From Symbiodinium natans (lineage: Eukaryota; Sar; Dinophyceae; Suessiales; Symbiodiniaceae), in NCBI GenBank assembly GCA_905221605.1, contig CAJNDS010000269.1, positions 71,001 through 135,000 on the forward strand: a stretch of DNA of 64,000 bases, written 5' to 3'. The notes below the pieces were generated by a model, which saw only the letters and a list, made by a program, of their open reading frames with translations, had not been told where the DNA came from and did no database searches. Positions 12,001 through 23,543 of this stretch are shown piece by piece. The stretch's first letter is position 1. Every line of letters starts with the position of its first letter. The position numbers were made by a program, and so were the translations under genes.

Positions 12001-15000
12001 GTTCACATGTTTCTGGTCATGCGTGAATGTCCCCGGAAAACTCCAGCGCTACGACTACCTTGAACTTCAAAAGCAACATGTCAGGCAGCATTTCCTGGAG
12101 TGCGTAAGCTACATTTCCCGAAATCCACAAGCAATGCCTTTGATGAACTGAGTCACGTTGCAAGAAGCCCTTCTTTCGACAACTTTGTGCAGACTACTTT
12201 CGCTTTGGCTGGAATTGGTACCCCTGTAGGCGACAGGTGGCGGACATCAATCCCCCACCCTCTCCCCCACCCAACCTTTCCCCGCCCACCCTCCCCGCAC
12301 ACTTTTTGCGGAGTGTGGTCCTTAGATGAGCCCGTGTTACACCCAGAGACTCCGAAACCCCTGATTAATCAACATCCTTTAAACTATAGTGGCAACCCTA
12401 ATATGATTGAAGGTACCTTCCTGAACTAAGGGGCTTTGGAGTCTCTGGGCAATAAGCTTCACACCCCGCAATCCAGGCCCAGGCCGAGGCGGGGAAAGAA
12501 TGTGTTCAGCCTGGGTTTTGGGAGATTTACAACCCTCACCTTTCCATCCCGCACCCCCTTTGTTTCCACCCGGCTTTGCTGACTGAAAAGCACACTGCAG
12601 GAACAACACACTTGCCATTCAGGAAAAGAAACCATATCTCACCTACTAGCAGCCAGCCCCGTAAACCCTAGGGGAGGAGCAAAGAGGGAAGAAGCTTAGG
12701 GTTTAGGGTTGGGCAGTCCTTAAGAGGGAAAATAATGGGGCGCACCCCCATCAAGGACTGATAGTATAACGGAGAGCATCCCAAGTTTAGGGTTTTGCCA
12801 CCCATCTAGCCAAGCAGGGTTCAGGGTCTCGACTCCCTAGCAAGGATCCGGGTCACACTGTGACAACTCGAGTTTAGGGCTTAGGGGATTAGGCGTTTAG
12901 GGGTTTAGGGTTTAGGGCTTGACACAACCAGCTTGGTTGAGGGACCGGCAGCAGTCCTGAATGCGCTGCTCCTTTTCTTCAAGTTGCTTTGCCATCGCAG
13001 CACCATCCTGCAAATGCTTCCAAAGGCAAAAATAGTCTTCTCAATAGTTATGCAGTAGCAGGAGCAGCGAGGGCCACCAAAATATCGCTGCATGTGCGTG
13101 CCGCACGAGCTCACCCGGAAGAGCGCAGGAATCTCCCAGGTGAGGCGCCCCGCGTCGGGCGTGCAAGTATACCATGGCTTTTTTCACAAAATGTGACAAG
13201 AATATCTTTTTTCATTCTAATAGCAACAGAATAAACATATTCATCTAACAGTAGGAAAAAATCGACAACAAGAATAATCTTGCCAATCCATCAAGAAGAA
13301 AGTGAATGATGACCATGTATGTAGATATTAAACATATTCACAATAACCATAGTAATAAGACAGACTGGGAGTCGCCAGCGCTTATCAGAGAGGCTCGGGA
13401 AATGACCCGGTCAGCCGAGGAGCTGTTGCTTGCTCCCGAGCAGACACTTCCGAGAGCCTGTGTGGGCGCGGGGGGCGGGGGGGGCGGGGTTAGGGGTTTG
13501 GGGTTTGGGGTTTGGGGTTTAGGGTTTAGGGTTTAGGGTTTAGGGTTTAGGGTTTAGGGTTTAGGGTTTAGGGTTTAGGGTTTACGGTTTGGCAGGGGAT
13601 GACAGATTTTGGGTGTTTGAGGTTTGGGGTTTAGGGTTTGGGGTTTGGGGGTGTGAGGCGGCCCGAAGCCCCAAACCCAAAACCCAAAATCTTAAAGTAA
13701 GCCAGCCCTAAGCCCTGAGCCCTAAACCCTAAGGCCCGAAACCCCTTCCTTTTTTTGGGAGAGGGGGGGGGGGGGTAACGTGATCCTTGTGCCTTTTTGG
13801 GCGGACCTCATGGATTTCAGAGTTCGGGGCCTTGAAAGCATGCGAGAGCTTTTGAGGCCTAAGCCCTTTCGAGGCTTCAAGTGCTCAACAAACCGTCAAT
13901 CCCTGCCCGACAGCCACAACCACATCACCCATCGCGTTTAGGGTGTCGGCCCTCGTCTAAACGCCCTAAACTTAACGTAAACCCCAACCTGAAGCAACAA
14001 AGGGGTGTAACCTGCAAAAGTGCTTCCAAGCAACTGCGACTCAAGCTGCTCCAACTTGGCCCTCTGCATCCTCTCGCGAACTTCAGAATCCTGCACCATT
14101 CCCATGATATTAGGGAGCTCCCAAGGGAGCTTGGAGAGGGGGGGGTAGGGGGGGGTGAGGGGGTTTAGGGGGGGTCCAGGAATTTAAGTTTCGGGGAGGG
14201 GGGTCAGGGATTGCTCCTTTACGTAAATATGCATACACATTTTGAAGGTACCGTGTGTTTGTGATCTTGTCTGCACATATATAGTTTACAGGTTTGAGGG
14301 TTGGGGGTTTCGACGACACTGATCGCAGTAAAGAAGGGAAGCCACGTTGCAGTGAAAGAGTCGCTTCGGACTTCGCAGACTGCACAGGGAACAGAGTTCG
14401 AAGCCCCCGCTTAATGAAGGAATAAGACTGGGCTCTTGACATGGTGCTGAGGGATTTGGGGAGTACTTGTTGCATGTCATGACGTCCTCTCGCTTCTGCT
14501 GCTCGATGGCACACTCTTCTCGTAGCCGCTGCAGCTCCTGTTCAGGGAACGTTTTTGACTCCCGCTCATCTACATCTACACACTCAGATTCCACCAACAA
14601 GGATGCACTATGACTTTACTGGTGGAACTTGTCTATAGACATACGCGGATTTAGCACGGGAAAACCAGTCCCACTGGTAGGGTTTAGGGTTGAAGGTTGT
14701 GTGCAGAATGCAACTCCTCCTCGGCGTTGTTGCTGTTGGCCACAGGTTGCACATCCCTTCGTGAGCTAAAGCAGCTTCATATTTCACATGACTAAAAGGC
14801 AAACGCAAGCTCCAGCCAACTAAGGCGATCGACTGACAGGAATCGGACTTCTTCTGCAAGTCTGACATTTGCTTCTCCAGCCTGTGGTCAGCCGAATGCT
14901 GCGTACAGATCTCAGCACAACCCCTAAACCCTAAACCCTAAACCCCCAAGCATCAACCAAGGTAAGTCTCTCCTCCTGCCTCTCTGCTCTCTCGCCTTCA

Positions 15001-16952
15001 TCTATTGCCGTCTTCTCAGCCGCTTCCTGGCTGCCATGGACAAGTGGCGGCCCGCCGAAGCCAACCAACTGGGTTTAGGGTTTAGGGTTTAGGGTTTAGG
15101 GTCTAGGGTTTAGGGTCTAGGGTCTAGGGTCTAGGGTTTAGAGTTTCTGTCGGTTTCATGGCGGCCCACATCCAGGCCTTCTGCCGCTTCACTTCGGCGA
15201 GGGCGAGAACCAACCTCTCCCAATCGCCCCCCCATTATTGCATATTTGTATAAGTACAGTTGTAAGAGACTTAAGAGTGAATAATCATAATAAGAATAAT
15301 AGTAATAAATATATAAAACAACCCTGCCCTAAGCTTTGCTTTGGGCGATGCACATGCTTTCTTAGGCCAATGTTGGGAAGGCTCGAAGGGCCGGGTGGTC
15401 GACGGAGCTCATCCGAGCAAGAAGCTGATGGACAGCGTGCAGTGCCAAAGCTGCACACATGATGCGAGGCTGGGTGCTGCAACTGCCGCTCACGGTTCCT
15501 ACCTCCTTGACCAGACGGCCAGAAGACTTCGGCAAAATTGAATCGCAACCAAGCCACTTCTTCACCTTCTCGCTTTCCTACCAAGGAGTAGGCTACAGTG
15601 TAAGCTCCGATTGCTCGCCAACGGCTCCTTGCTTGAGGCTGGGATGAGGCACCTCTTTCCGCAGGCTTCTCGGACTCAACAGGCAGGCCGTTTACTCACA
15701 CTGCCGCCGAGCCACCCACGTTTTCATAAGCTGAGTAAGCACCCTAAACCCTAAACCCTAAACTCATCTCCTCTCACAAGGTGCTTGGGAAGCTTTTGAG
15801 CAGCCAAGCCCTGCCTCGGCTTGCTGCTTCTGCGAGAGCACCTCGCGGGTTCCCAGCGCACTTTTGGTCCCCATTTTCTAAGGTGTTTAGGGTTTAGGGT
15901 TTCGGCTCTCGCGCTCGCACAAGGCAGGCAAGGACTCGGTTGGAAGGTTCTCACCATGACAATCCGCCAGATTCCCACTCAACCGCAGCTCCAAACACGA
16001 TAAATTAATAGTGTAGGTCAACGAACATGTGGAGGTGGAATCTCGTGCTGCGAGGACAGTTCAAGGGTTTTGGGTTTAGGGTTTAGGGTTTAGGGTTTAG
16101 GGTTTAGGGTTTAGGGTTTAGGGTTTAGGGTTTTGGGGTTTAGGGTTTTAGGGTTCAGGGTTTAGGATTTAGGGTTTAGGATTTTAGGGTTCAGGGTTTA
16201 GGATTTCGGGTTTCGGGTTCTGCTTTTCAGGGCCCCCCCCCCCCTCCCCCCCCCCCTGTTTGGGGGTCCCCCTTTTGTTGTGCAACTTTGCCAACAGTGC
16301 CAACACCATGCCCCCAATTCTAGCCAAGCGGCTGTCTCCAAGCTGCTCAGGCGGTTTTGCTCCAGCTCTGAGTCTTTGGCTTGCTGCTCGATGTGACCTT
16401 TGAGGCCGTCTTCATGCGAAGCCACCACAGCCAAGTGTTAAACTGCCGGGAAAGTCGCTTTCGAGCTTTGCCATGAGCTTCTGCATCTGCACCATCTCCT
16501 CGTCTTTTTGCACACTCCTGCGGCGTTCCTGCAGCGGTCAATCTCTCAGCAGAACCCTCACAGGGTTTAGGGTTTAGGGTCTAGGGCTTGAGGGTTTAGG
16601 GTTTAGGGTTTAGGGTTGAGTGGGACGGAAAAGCAACGCGCCTCCGCCAAGGCAGCCTCCAGTTGCGCCACACGCGCCTCACTGGCCGCATTGTCAGCCG
16701 CAGCGCCTCTCCAGGGTGTTCAGGGGTGCTGGGTGTTGGAAAAGGTGTTTGAGGTGCGGTAAAAGTTTTAGGTTGATAAGTGCCTTACATGTCTTGAGGG
16801 GTGTGTTGAAGGATCTTGAGATCAAGTGTTGAAGGCAGTGCTGAAAGGAATGTGTGTTAAAGGGTGTCAAGGTGCACCCAGAAGAAGCTTCACTCAATTT
16901 GCACACGCTGCCTCCCTCAGCCGACTCGCTGCCCCAGAGGCCTCGGACTGGA
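9086..16952 (-). CDS. Multi-exon coiled-coil protein, 3' part
   Basis: At least 19 short minus-strand islands read as Glu/Gln/Lys/Ala-rich heptad-like sequence, each 40-120 nt and usually preceded by an AG. Examples: 16620-16708 (SEARVAQLEAALAEAR), 16440-16540 (KDEEMVQMQKLMAKLES), 14975-15030 (EGERAERQEE), 14845-14915 (EKQMSDLQKKS), 14480-14590 (EQELQRLREECAIEQQKRED), 14015-14095 (ERMQRAKLEQLES), 12935-13015 (MAKQLEEKEQRIQD), 11275-11420, 10790-10865, 10590-10680, 10455-10510 (HIAELQRQLAEELSQRQ), 9790-9865, 9590-9660 (REVCSLQQQLADELSKRQ) and 9420-9490 (EKDRQICELQSQ). The final exon, about 9086-9377, ends at a stop at 9086-9088 and is not coiled coil. Two exons are near duplicates. Introns are filled with TTTAGGG arrays. 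A structural or scaffold protein is inferred; exon edges are approximate, and more than one gene is possible. Confidence 0.55.
9992..10045. repeat. (CCCTAAA)n telomere-like array in intron
   Basis: About seven CCCTAAA units between coiled-coil exons at about 9935-9975 and 10345-10390. The opposite orientation, TTTAGGG, follows at about 10208-10280 within the same intron. Confidence 0.9.
11796..11918. repeat. TTTAGGG telomere-like array in intron
   Basis: About 17 TTTAGGG units with occasional changes (TTGAGGG). It lies in the gap between coiled-coil exons at about 11.3 and 12.9 kb. Confidence 0.92.
12342..12449. mobile_element. MITE family F copy (108 bp)
   Basis: Inverted termini cccagagactccgaaacccc and ggggctttggagtctctggg bound a non-coding core. 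It sits in an intron of the coiled-coil gene. A single copy was noticed in this window. Confidence 0.75.
13494..13586. repeat. TTTAGGG/TTTGGGG telomere-like array
   Basis: Heptamers TTTGGGG grade into TTTAGGG. The array follows a G-rich run at about 13468-13487 and is followed by further degenerate copies to about 13650. Confidence 0.9.
16072..16205. repeat. TTTAGGG telomere-like array with variants
   Basis: Perfect heptamers to about 16128, then variants (TTTTAGGG, TTCAGGG, TTTAGGA) that show stepwise decay toward 16205. Next to it at about 16230-16257 is a C-rich homopolymer tract. Confidence 0.9.
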
Positions 16953-17326
16953 ACTACTAGTAAACGTACCATTCATGTATTATGTATATAATCTGGTATG
17001 AAGTATATATTGTTGTAAGATAAGTGCTATTGTTGTATGTGGCTATATAAAAAACTATTATGTACTTATTCTTATAAATTATGATATGTTCTCGTATATA
17101 TTCTTAATTTTATTCTAGATTATCATGTAGTTTTACATTCTTCTGTATTAACATCTATGCATATATATATATACATATATATATATACGTATACACATAT
17201 TTTTGCACACTCACCTAACTGGTGTGTTGTCTTGGTTGTCTTCATTGCTCAGGGCAAGGCGGTTGAGGGCTAAGCTCCGCATCTCTGAACGAACCGACTT
17301 ACCTCGGGACAGCATTCAGACAACTT

Positions 17327-17451
17327 CGGATGTTCCCCCTTATACTAACAGTCCTCAGTACTATAATGCTTGTAATGCTTGTAGTAGGGATTCTGACAGG
17401 GAGTACGATAATCCTTACTAAGGACTGTTAGGAGAAGGGGGAACATCCCAA
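17327..17451. mobile_element. MITE family A copy (125 bp)
   Basis: Termini cggatgttcccccttatac then taacagtcct at the left, and aggactgttaggagaagg then gggaacatcccaa at the right. No open frame. Possible coiled-coil exon 17225-17285 lies immediately to the left. Confidence 0.85.
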
Positions 17452-18157
17452 CAGCAACCACGAAGCAAGTTCTTGTACAACATGCACACAAGCGCCAGTC
17501 TGCTTAGACTTGACGTTATTGCTACTCAGCCGGGCATTTCCAAAAGTAGGGGTACCCTTAATGTACCCCAAACTAGTATAATCCTTATTATAGGAACCCC
17601 CATAAGGGTACCCCTATTTTCTGGAACCCCCAGCCCGTATCTGAAGCACCCAGCTGCACGTTCGGTCAAACTGCCGAAGCGCAGTGTCGTCAGGGAGAGC
17701 TATGGCTCTGAGAGAGATGGCGATCTGATTCTTTCCTACAGTGGCTGCTAGTGCTTGTAGTGACATTACAGTGCTGTCCTCGGGCTTTGTATGCCTCGCT
17801 CGATAAAGTACAGCCTGCTAGCTTCGTGCGTCGTTTCTCGTGGCCTCTTAGAGAGAAGCTAGCCTCGTTCCTACCAAAGACGTGCCTCCACGTTCAAGCA
17901 GGAAATAGCTCTGACGGAGAATCGTCGCAGCAATCTTTGGCCCAGGCACAGCATCCGCAAAACCCTACTGCCATACACTCATGCGAGCAACTTCTAAGCA
18001 AAAGCCTTACAAATGGCGAGGGCCAATTCGAACGAACTTAGTTGATGCAGGTGTCTCCTTCACAAAAACCTATAGCATAGCATTACAATATTAGCATATA
18101 TATATATATATATATATACATATACACATATATACATAAACTCGTGTATATTCTTTC

Positions 18158-18340
18158 GCATTCTTATATAGTCTTTAGATATTCTTATATATTCTTATAT
18201 ATTCTTATATATTCTTATATATTCTTATATATTCTTATATATTCTTAGATATTCTTATATATTCTTATATATTCTTATATATTCTTATATATTCTTATAT
18301 ATATTCTTATATATTCTTACATATGTTCTTATAGCTTTTT
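18158..18340. repeat. Decamer minisatellite (TATATTCTTA)n
   Basis: About 16 tandem copies of a 10-bp unit, with a few substitutions (attcttagat), inside a wider TA-rich block from about 18095 to 18660. Confidence 0.92.
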
Positions 18341-18457
18341 AATATATTCTTATATACTCTTATCATACATATATATATACATATATAGATATATATGTGT
18401 ATATATATACATACATACATCTATCTCTATATATATACATATACATAGCATATTTAC

Positions 18458-18567
18458 ATATGGGCGGTTGCCAAAATCATGGTCCCTGTTTGGACCCCTA
18501 CTATAACTCGCCACCGAATATTTAGGGTACCCCAGAAATAGATCATAATTTTGACAACCACCCATAT
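18458..18567. mobile_element. MITE family B copy 1 (110 bp)
   Basis: Left terminus atatgggcggttgccaaaat, right terminus attttgacaaccacccatat. The core contains gggtacccc-like blocks. Two further copies at 19671 and 24394 have the same ends. Confidence 0.9.
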
Positions 18568-18684
18568 GCATATATATATATACATACATATATGTATACA
18601 CACATATATACATACATATGTATATATACATATTACCTATATATATATATATTCTTAGATATTATTGTACACTTTTAAGGGGCA

Positions 18685-20715
18685 AGCGATAAGCTTGGGC
18701 CTCCCCCTCCATTCTCCTCTCGCAACCGCAGACCCGCCTCAGGGGCCTCCTGCTCCGCGTCTTCTTCTTCTTCTGCCCTGGCATGATGCTTGGGGTTCAG
18801 GGTCTAGTTTAGGGTTTAGGGTTTAGGGTTTAGGGTTTAGGGTTGAGGGTTTAGGGCTTAGGGCTTAGGGCTTAGGGTTTAGGGTTTAGGGTTTAGGGTT
18901 TAGGGTTTAGGGTTTAGGGTTTAGGGTTTAGGGTTTAGGGTTTAGGGTTAGGGTTAGGGTTTAGGGCCTAGCTGATCGCTCTCGACCACTCCGCAGGGAC
19001 AGTTCGGAATCAGGGGGTACAGTAAACAAACTCACCAAGAAGTGGATCGGGCCGACTTGGGGCCGCTTGTGTGGGCTGTCGAGGCACAGGAAAACCATGC
19101 TCCCCAAGCTCCAAACACAACTAAGCCCTAGCCCGCTACCTGCGATTCCCAATACTGGCCTCACATCGGCTGTGCAACGATGTGCGGGTTTTCGGGTTTT
19201 GGGGTTTTGGGGGGTTTAGGGTTTCCTCTCTTCTTAGGGTTTGGTTTGTGTTTTTTTTTTGCCACCGGCCTCGCTGACGGTTTAGGGTTTAAGGCCTCGG
19301 GTTTAGCATTCGATTGATGCTTCTCGCGATGCGTTGACTTGGCCGCTGTACCGACATGCTTCGACTCTGGCCCAACTACATCCTGAACCCTAAACCCCCC
19401 TTTCTCTCGGAAGATTCATCCCCCGAAACCCGAAACCCTAAACCCTAAACCCTAAACCCTAAACCCTACACCCTAAACCCTAAAACCCTAAACCCTAACC
19501 CTAAACCCTAAACCCTAACCCTAAACCCCAAACCCTAAACCCTTAAACCCTAAACTCTTGGCCCCACAGGAAGGGCTGGCTTGGTATGTCCACCCTGGGA
19601 GCTTCGGCCTGCAGGGCACGCAGGGCTGGATCCTGAAAAGACGAAGCTTACTCCGATCAGCACAAGCGGGATATGGGTGGCTGTCATAAATTATAATCCC
19701 TTTTGGGGTCTCCTAAACGTTAGGTGCCGTATTATAACAGGGACCCAAAAAGGGGCCATAATTTTGACAACCACCCATATGTTCAATTCGCCCTCCTTTC
19801 AACTCCCAGTCTTGGGTTTTAATGCGCATGGCCGTGATGACAGGTGTCATGGCCATGGCAGGCTCCTGTTGCAACTGCAGCTTTCGATGCAGCTTCTGCT
19901 ACGTAAGCCAAACTATCCTGTGCTAGGGGTACCGCGGGAACCTGGAGCATTGTGGTCTAGGCGAGGGACGTTGCAGATCATGTCGAGACCACTGTGAATG
20001 CTCCAGACCCGAAGCCCTGAGCCCTCGCTGCAAAAAGCTAGAACTGTGCAGCTCCCAGTACTGGGAATGCACGCGGAGGCTGATTCCGGCATGATATCCA
20101 CAGGATGTCGCCTGTACTCATGTACTCATGCTGTTGCAGGAAAGGGTATCATCAGGCTTCAAGTCAGCCCCACCGCAGCGCCGATTCTGTACAGATGCCC
20201 TGAAATCTGGTGCTTCAGCATTCGACAATCAAAAACTTGAGCTGCGAGGGCTGCCCTCAGAGCATGGAACTCTCGTCATCTGTGGCCTCAGTCGGAGCCA
20301 TTGCAGCCCAAACCCTAAACCCTAAACCCTAAACCCAGCGCACCGTTCTAGCACCCATGCCGGTGCCTCTGGCCGGGGACTCGGTTCCGGAGATGCCAGC
20401 GTCGCTTCGAGCAGCAGCTTGGCCATCTGAGTTCCATCACAAGGGGGCGCTTTCTTGGTTCTGATATGATGCTATTGTCATATTCTCGTATGTGTATATA
20501 TATATATATATATTTATTTATTTATATTTATTTATATATTTCTTTCTTTCTTTCTTTATATATTTATTTATTTATTTATCTATATATACATATAGAATGA
20601 TAAACTCTTGTATGATTACATATACTATTAAACTATGAGATGATGGGCATCCTACTCCAGCCTCTGTAAGCGTTTGATGAGCAGCAGCCAGCGCCCGCTT
20701 CTCTTTGTCGCCTGA
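18685..20715 (-). CDS. Further coiled-coil-like exons (probable upstream part of the same gene)
   Basis: Minus-strand islands resemble the exons at 9-17 kb: about 18685-18765 (reads RAEEEEDAEQEAPEAGLRL), about 20345-20430 (reads MAKLLLEATLASPEPS) and about 20655-20715 (reads GDKEKRALAAAHQTLTEAG). Each follows an AG. They are separated by MITEs, AT-rich tracts and telomere-like arrays. They may belong to the same transcript as 9086-16952, but no continuity of frame can be shown. Confidence 0.4.
18806..18965. repeat. TTTAGGG telomere-like array, about 22 units
   Basis: Long run of TTTAGGG with a block of CTTAGGG variants near 18855-18880, ending in TTAGGG hexamers. Confidence 0.93.
19431..19556. 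repeat. (CCCTAAA)n telomere-like array
   Basis: About 17 CCCTAAA units with TACACCC, CCCTAA and CCCCAAA variants. Its orientation is opposite to the array at 18806-18965, so the two face each other across about 460 bp. Confidence 0.93.
19671..19780. mobile_element. MITE family B copy 2 (110 bp)
   Basis: Left terminus atatgggtggctgtcataaa, right terminus attttgacaaccacccatat. It has the same length as copy 1 but a diverged core. Confidence 0.9.
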
Positions 20716-20748
20716 TAGAGGTTGGAATGGCGCTCCACCAGGGCGCAT

Positions 20749-20918
20749 GGGGGTTTACGAAAATGAGGGGCTCCCAATATAAGACCCCCAAATAGTAGGA
20801 TTCCCTTATAACAAGGACTCAGCAAGGTACCCCTTATTTCGGAAACCTGTTGGCGTCCTTGTTATAAGGGAATCCTACTATGTTGGTGACTTTGTTAGCT
20901 TATATTCGTAAACCCCCA
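20749..20918. mobile_element. MITE family C copy, possibly two nested copies
   Basis: Bounded by gggggtttacgaaaatgagg and tattcgtaaaccccca. A second inverted pair (atttcggaaacc and ttgttataagggaatccta) in the middle suggests nested or adjacent copies. Confidence 0.7.
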
Positions 20919-21212
20919 CATCTTGCAGGCATCTGATGTCTTTGGACCCAGGCCTAGCCGGTCGATCGAGGAAGGTTCCGAGCCAACCTCCAGTTTGCCA
21001 AGGAAACAAGGGGATTGGCCCCTGTCGGGTCGGTTTAAAGAAAACCTGCGTTTCGACATTTCAAAGGCCGTTTGTGGAGGGAAGGTGGGGGCCCCGGTGG
21101 GGGCCTTTGTTTTGGAACAACCCTTGCAAGAGCAGAAGATCTGCATCAGCACCAGACCTTCCTGGCTACCTTCTTTTCACAAGGGACTCCTGCCCTTATA
21201 AAGTAAAGCAGC

Positions 21213-23480
21213 AGTCTTGCCTGAGGCGGCGCTGGGGGTGCACCCTCTGGGTGGTCTCCCGCTTCGTCACCTGACAACACTGATCAGCCCACATCAGCAC
21301 TCATCAGCACTGCCCCAGCCGCTGATGCTTGGAGGACATCAGCTTCAAACGGCCTGCTGACTCGGCAGCCTCCTTCATAGATGCCGAATTTTCAGGGCCA
21401 AGGCAGCTCAGGCAACCTTCATGGTGTTACTGGTGGACTGGCGAGAGTCTCTCCTTGGCAGGCAGCAGCGTCGCATCTGCTTCCGAAGGCACCTCCTTCA
21501 GCGCAGCCTGGTCAGAGGACCACACACATCTCGAACTGAGTTGGTGACTTCGCCCCCATCCCCTGCGGCCTCTGCTGGCCCTGGAGGTGCACCCTCGAAT
21601 GCCTCGAGGGCGCTCCCACCTCCAGCCGCGTCGACTGCAGTCTCCTGCCCGTGCATGCACACCATGCATGGAACTGCGGCGTAAGATAGTAAGACTGGGT
21701 GGGTTTCCGAGCTATCCCGCGCTCCAACGCTACGCAGCTTATGCTGATTCCAGGTGGCCGGCTAGGGGGTCGATTTAAGTTGCAGCATATGAAAGCCGAG
21801 GCCGGCAGTGACTGACAATGATGATATCATGGTTCCGCAGCTGGACCATGTTGTACCTACGTATGCTTCGCACTGGTTCCTGCCACTTCCTCCTCCTGCT
21901 GCTGCTGCTGCCGCTGCTGCTGCTGCTGCTGCTGCTGCGTTCAAACGCCACATGTGCTTTCAACACACGCACCATCCCGCAGACGTCCTCGGCAGGCGCT
22001 ACAGCTTCTGCGGAAGCCTCCTTCAGCATCGCCTGGCTAGCCCGAACACATGGACATGAGAAATGAAAAGGCCTTGAGACGACCTCCCAGCAGCTCAACC
22101 GCAGCTAGGCCCAAACTGCTCTTCAAAGCCTTGCCTCAGGCGGCGCTGGGGGTGCACCCCCTGGGTGGTCTCCCGCTTCGTCACCTGTCACCGATCAGCC
22201 CACATCAGCACTCATCAGCACTGCCCCAGCCGCTGATGCTTGGAGGACATCAGCTTCAAACGGCCTGCTGACTCGGCAGCCTCCTTCATAGATGCCGAAT
22301 TTTCAGGAAAGCTAAGGCAGCTCAGGCAACCTTCATGGTGTTACTGGTGGACTGGCGAGAGTCTCTCCTTGGCAGGCAGCAGCGTCGCATCTGCTTCCGA
22401 AGGCACCGCCTTCAGCGCAGCCTGGCCAGAGGACCACACACATCTCGAACTGAGTTGGTGACTTCGCCCCCATCCCCCCCGGCCTCTGCTGGCGCTGGAG
22501 GTGCGCCCTCGAATCCCTCGAGGGCGCTCCCACCTCCAGCCGCGTCGACTGCAGTCTCCTGCCCGTGCATGCACACCATGCTGTGCGGCTGCATGAGGGG
22601 GCGCAGAGCGGGAACTGAGGCGTAAGATAGGAAGACGTGCTGGGTTTCCGAGCTATCCCGCGCTCCAACGCTACGCAGCTTATGCTGATTCCAGGTGGCC
22701 GGCTGGGGGGTCGATTTAAGTTGCAGCATATGAAAGCCGAGGCCGGCAGTGACTGACAATGATGATATCATGGTTCCGTGGCTGGACCATGTTGTGCCTA
22801 CGTATGCTTCGCACTGGTTCCTGCCACTTCCTCCTCCTGCTGCTGCTGCTGCGGCTGCGTTCAAACACTGCCACATTGTGCTGTCAACACACGCACCATC
22901 CCGCAGCCATCCTCGGCAGTGAGAGGCTCTGTAGCGCCAGCTTCTGCGGAAGCCTCCTTCAGCATCGCCTGGCTAGCCCGAACACATGGACATGAGAAAT
23001 GACAAGGCCTTGAGACGACCTTCCAGCAGCTCAACCGCAGCTAGGCCCAAACTGCTGTTCAAAGCCTTGCCTCAGGCGGCGCCGGGGGTGCACCCCCTGG
23101 GTGGTCTCCCGCTTCGTCACCTGACGACACTGATCAGCACACATCAGCACTGCCCCAGCCGCTGATGCTTGGAGGACATCAGCTTCAAACGGCCTGCTGA
23201 CTCGGCAGCCTCCTTCATCGATGCCGCATCTTCAGGAAAGCTAAGGCAGCTCAGGCAACCTTCATCATGTTACTGGCGAACTGGCGAGAGTCTCTCCTTG
23301 GCAGGCAGCAGCGTCGCATCTGCCGAAGGCACAGCCTTCAGCGCAGCCTGGCCAGAGGACCACACACATCTCGAACTGAGTTGGTGACTTCGCCCCCATC
23401 CCCCCCGGCCTCTGCTGGCGCAGGAGGTGCGCCCTCGAATCCCTCGAGGGCGCTCCCACTTCCAGCCGCAGGAGTCTCCT
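21213..23480. repeat. Tandem duplication, unit about 0.92 kb, 2.4 copies, containing coiled-coil exons
   Basis: Copy 1 is about 21213-22130, copy 2 about 22131-23064 and a partial copy 3 about 23065-23480. Identity is high by eye, with small indels and a GCT-repeat length difference. On the minus strand each unit contains exon-like blocks: one reading ENSASMKEAAESAGRLK, one reading QAALKEVPSEADATLLPAKE, one reading FEGAPPGPAEAAGDGGEVT and one reading SQAMLKEASAEAVAPAED. This suggests duplication of several exons of the same coiled-coil gene. Confidence 0.8.
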
Positions 23481-23543
23481 GACACAGGTCTCGAAAGTGC
23501 CGTGCACGCCTCCACCTCCTACCATGCGGCATGTATCTGATGT

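Noticed and set aside
21762-22098. Poly-Ala tract as a functional alanine-rich domain
   Set aside because: It is a GCT/GCC repeat whose length differs between the tandem copies, probably intronic or neutral.
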